A DNA stretch of 6,618 nt. Source: Clostridia bacterium. GTDB taxonomy: Bacteria > Bacillota > Clostridia > Oscillospirales > CAG-272. Made by a program: the position numbers and the translations under genes. Below, piece by piece: positions 5,639-6,618 of this stretch (positions within the stretch are counted from its first letter, which is position 1; each line of letters starts with the position of its first letter). Under the pieces are notes generated by a model. It did not search any database, had not been told where the DNA came from, and was given only the letters and a program-made list of their open reading frames with translations. The stretch spans positions 1 through 6,618 of the forward strand of contig JAFTKV010000241.1 in the NCBI GenBank assembly GCA_017453085.1, read 5' to 3'.

Positions 5639-6550
5639 ATGAAATCAAAAAGCCGTCGGCTCTCGGCGGTGGATATATTGCTGATCATCCTGATGATCCT
5701 GCCATTCGTGGCGGGCATGGTGCTGAAGGTGCTGTTTACGCCGCCTTCGGAGGGGATCAGCATTACCGGTGCACGGGTCTACTTCACCATCCCGATGCCC
5801 ATTCAGGATCTGCCGATCACGGAGGCGCAGGTCAATTCGGTGCTGGTGCTGATCTCCATCTTCGCCCTGTGCCTGTTTATGACCCGCGGTCTGAAGGTGA
5901 AGGCCGATACCAAACGGCAGCACGCCGTGGAATGGATCGTGGAAAAGGTGGAGGGGCTGGTCAACGAGAATATGGGCAGTCTGTTTGCGGGCTTTGCCCC
6001 CTTCATTGCGGCGATCGTTGCGCTGTCCGCACTCTCCAGCCTGTCAACGCTGATGGGACTCTATCCGCCTACCTCGGATATCAATATCGTGGCAGGATGG
6101 GCGATTTTGGTCTTTATCCTGATCACTTATTACAAATTGAAGGGCGGTATCCTCTACTATCTCAAGGGCTTTACCAAGCCCATCTTCGTCATGACGCCGC
6201 TGAACGTGCTGGGCGAGATCGCAACGCCTGTTTCCATGGCGTTCCGTCATTACGGCAACGTGCTGTCGGGATCGGTCATTGCGGTGCTGATCACGGCGGC
6301 TTTGCAGGGACTGTCCTCGATACTCCTGGGCTGGCTGCCGGGAGCGCTGGGCGAGATCCCGCTTTTGCAGATCGGTCTTCCCGCCGTTCTGTCGATCTAC
6401 TTTGATATCTTCAGCGGATGTATGCAGGCGTATATCTTCGCCATGCTGACGATGCTGAATATCTCGGGCGGATTCCCCGAGGATGAATATGAAAAACGCA
6501 AGCAGAAAAAGCTTGCCAAGCAACAGAAAAAATTACAAATGGATCATTAA
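5639..6550 (+). CDS. atpB: F-type ATP synthase F0 subunit a
   Basis: Subunit a forms the two half-channels for H+ (or Na+) beside the c-ring and carries the essential Arg. The product has 303 residues, with helices at about 10-33, 64-82, 115-139, 146-165, 186-229 (a hairpin pair) and 240-275. The family signature is clear: MTPLNVLGEIATPVSMAFR with Arg203 matching E. coli Arg210, then HYGN, and YFDIFSGCMQAYIF with Gln263 matching Gln252. By the same alignment the E. coli Glu219 position is Ser212 and His245 is Asp256. This is the FRHYGN/YFDIFSG form I associate with Lachnospiraceae and relatives. The C-terminus (281-303) is a Lys/Gln-rich charged tail, probably cytoplasmic. It sits between atpI and atpE (18-base gap), in one operon driven from 5107. 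Confidence 0.95.
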   Translation: MKSKSRRLSAVDILLIILMILPFVAGMVLKVLFTPPSEGISITGARVYFTIPMPIQDLPITEAQVNSVLVLISIFALCLFMTRGLKVKADTKRQHAVEWIVEKVEGLVNENMGSLFAGFAPFIAAIVALSALSSLSTLMGLYPPTSDINIVAGWAILVFILITYYKLKGGILYYLKGFTKPIFVMTPLNVLGEIATPVSMAFRHYGNVLSGSVIAVLITAALQGLSSILLGWLPGALGEIPLLQIGLPAVLSIYFDIFSGCMQAYIFAMLTMLNISGGFPEDEYEKRKQKKLAKQQKKLQMDH

Positions 6551-6568
6551 TTTTGGAGGTAAATCATT

Positions 6569-6618
6569 ATGTTGTCACTTGCAATTGGTATTATTCTGGG
6601 TTGCTGCGCACTGGGCGC
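6569..6618 (+). CDS. atpE: F-type ATP synthase F0 subunit c, first 17 codons
   Basis: Only the N-terminus is in view: MLSLAIGIILGCCALGA, running off the window end. GGAGGT (6555-6560) lies eight bases before ATG 6569. A short hydrophobic, Gly/Ala-rich opening directly after atpB is what subunit c, the c-ring proteolipid, looks like, and the ILGCCALGA stretch resembles Clostridia AtpE. The ion-binding carboxylate and any Na+ signature lie beyond the window, so the coupling ion cannot be read. Two adjacent cysteines (12-13) in the first helix are somewhat unusual. Confidence 0.85.
   Translation, partial: MLSLAIGIILGCCALG

Noticed and set aside
5869..6523. Overlapping frames inside atpB (plus 5869-6405, minus 6044-6523)
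   Set aside because: They read as Arg/Gly/His-rich artefacts of the atpB sequence, which is clearly coding in its own frame.
1..6618. CRISPR arrays, tRNA or rRNA genes, insertion sequences, integrase or attachment sites
   Set aside because: I looked for spaced direct repeats, cloverleaf-like segments, terminal inverted repeats and transposase-like proteins and saw none. The only tandem repeat is the coding pentapeptide array at 4578-4637.

Overview
The window looks like a chromosomal segment of an anaerobic Gram-positive bacterium, most likely an uncultured gut-type Clostridia member. This rests on textbook sigma-A promoters, strong GGAGG-type Shine-Dalgarno sites, a Gram-positive-style lipoprotein, an oxygen-sensitive radical SAM sulfatase-maturating enzyme close to the Clostridium perfringens protein, and an atpI-atpB-atpE gene order. 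The AtpB and AtpE sequences also resemble, from memory, those of Lachnospiraceae and relatives. No taxon can be fixed from this sequence alone. The first ~500 bases are visibly more AT-rich than the rest.

Layout. (1) 1-393, plus strand: the 3' end of an unrecognised multi-pass membrane protein. Its reading frame runs straight through a perfect 18-bp-stem intrinsic terminator (327-366). (2) 442-2710, plus strand: a single-gene unit with an extended -10 sigma-A promoter. It encodes a secreted, probably lipid-anchored GH67 alpha-glucuronidase, an enzyme of glucuronoxylan side-chain removal. Its catalytic residues are intact but two substrate-contact regions are unusual. (3) 2711-2886: a convergent intergenic region with a terminator hairpin (2841-2871). 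(4) 5041-2887, minus strand: a two-gene operon from its own TTGACA/TACAAT promoter. The first gene encodes a two-helix membrane protein with a Tyr/Gln pentapeptide repeat and a zinc-ribbon-like CxxC pair. The second encodes an anaerobic sulfatase-maturating enzyme (anSME) with all three 4Fe-4S cluster ligand sets. (5) 5042-5218: a divergent regulatory region with a palindrome, the promoter of the ATP synthase operon and a leader hairpin. (6) 5219-6618, plus strand: the start of the F-type ATP synthase operon, atpI, atpB and the first 17 codons of atpE.

How the parts fit. The ATP synthase genes are housekeeping. The glucuronidase suggests use of plant hemicellulose. An anSME suggests sulfatases elsewhere in the genome, possibly for host or dietary sulfated glycans. 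There is no sulfatase, transporter, xylanase or regulator gene here, so this is a junction of independent transcription units rather than one pathway cluster. I do not see a convincing undescribed system. The most notable points are the altered substrate-binding regions of the GH67 enzyme, the uncharacterised membrane/zinc-ribbon protein co-transcribed with anSME, and the structured leader with a mini-ORF ahead of atpI.
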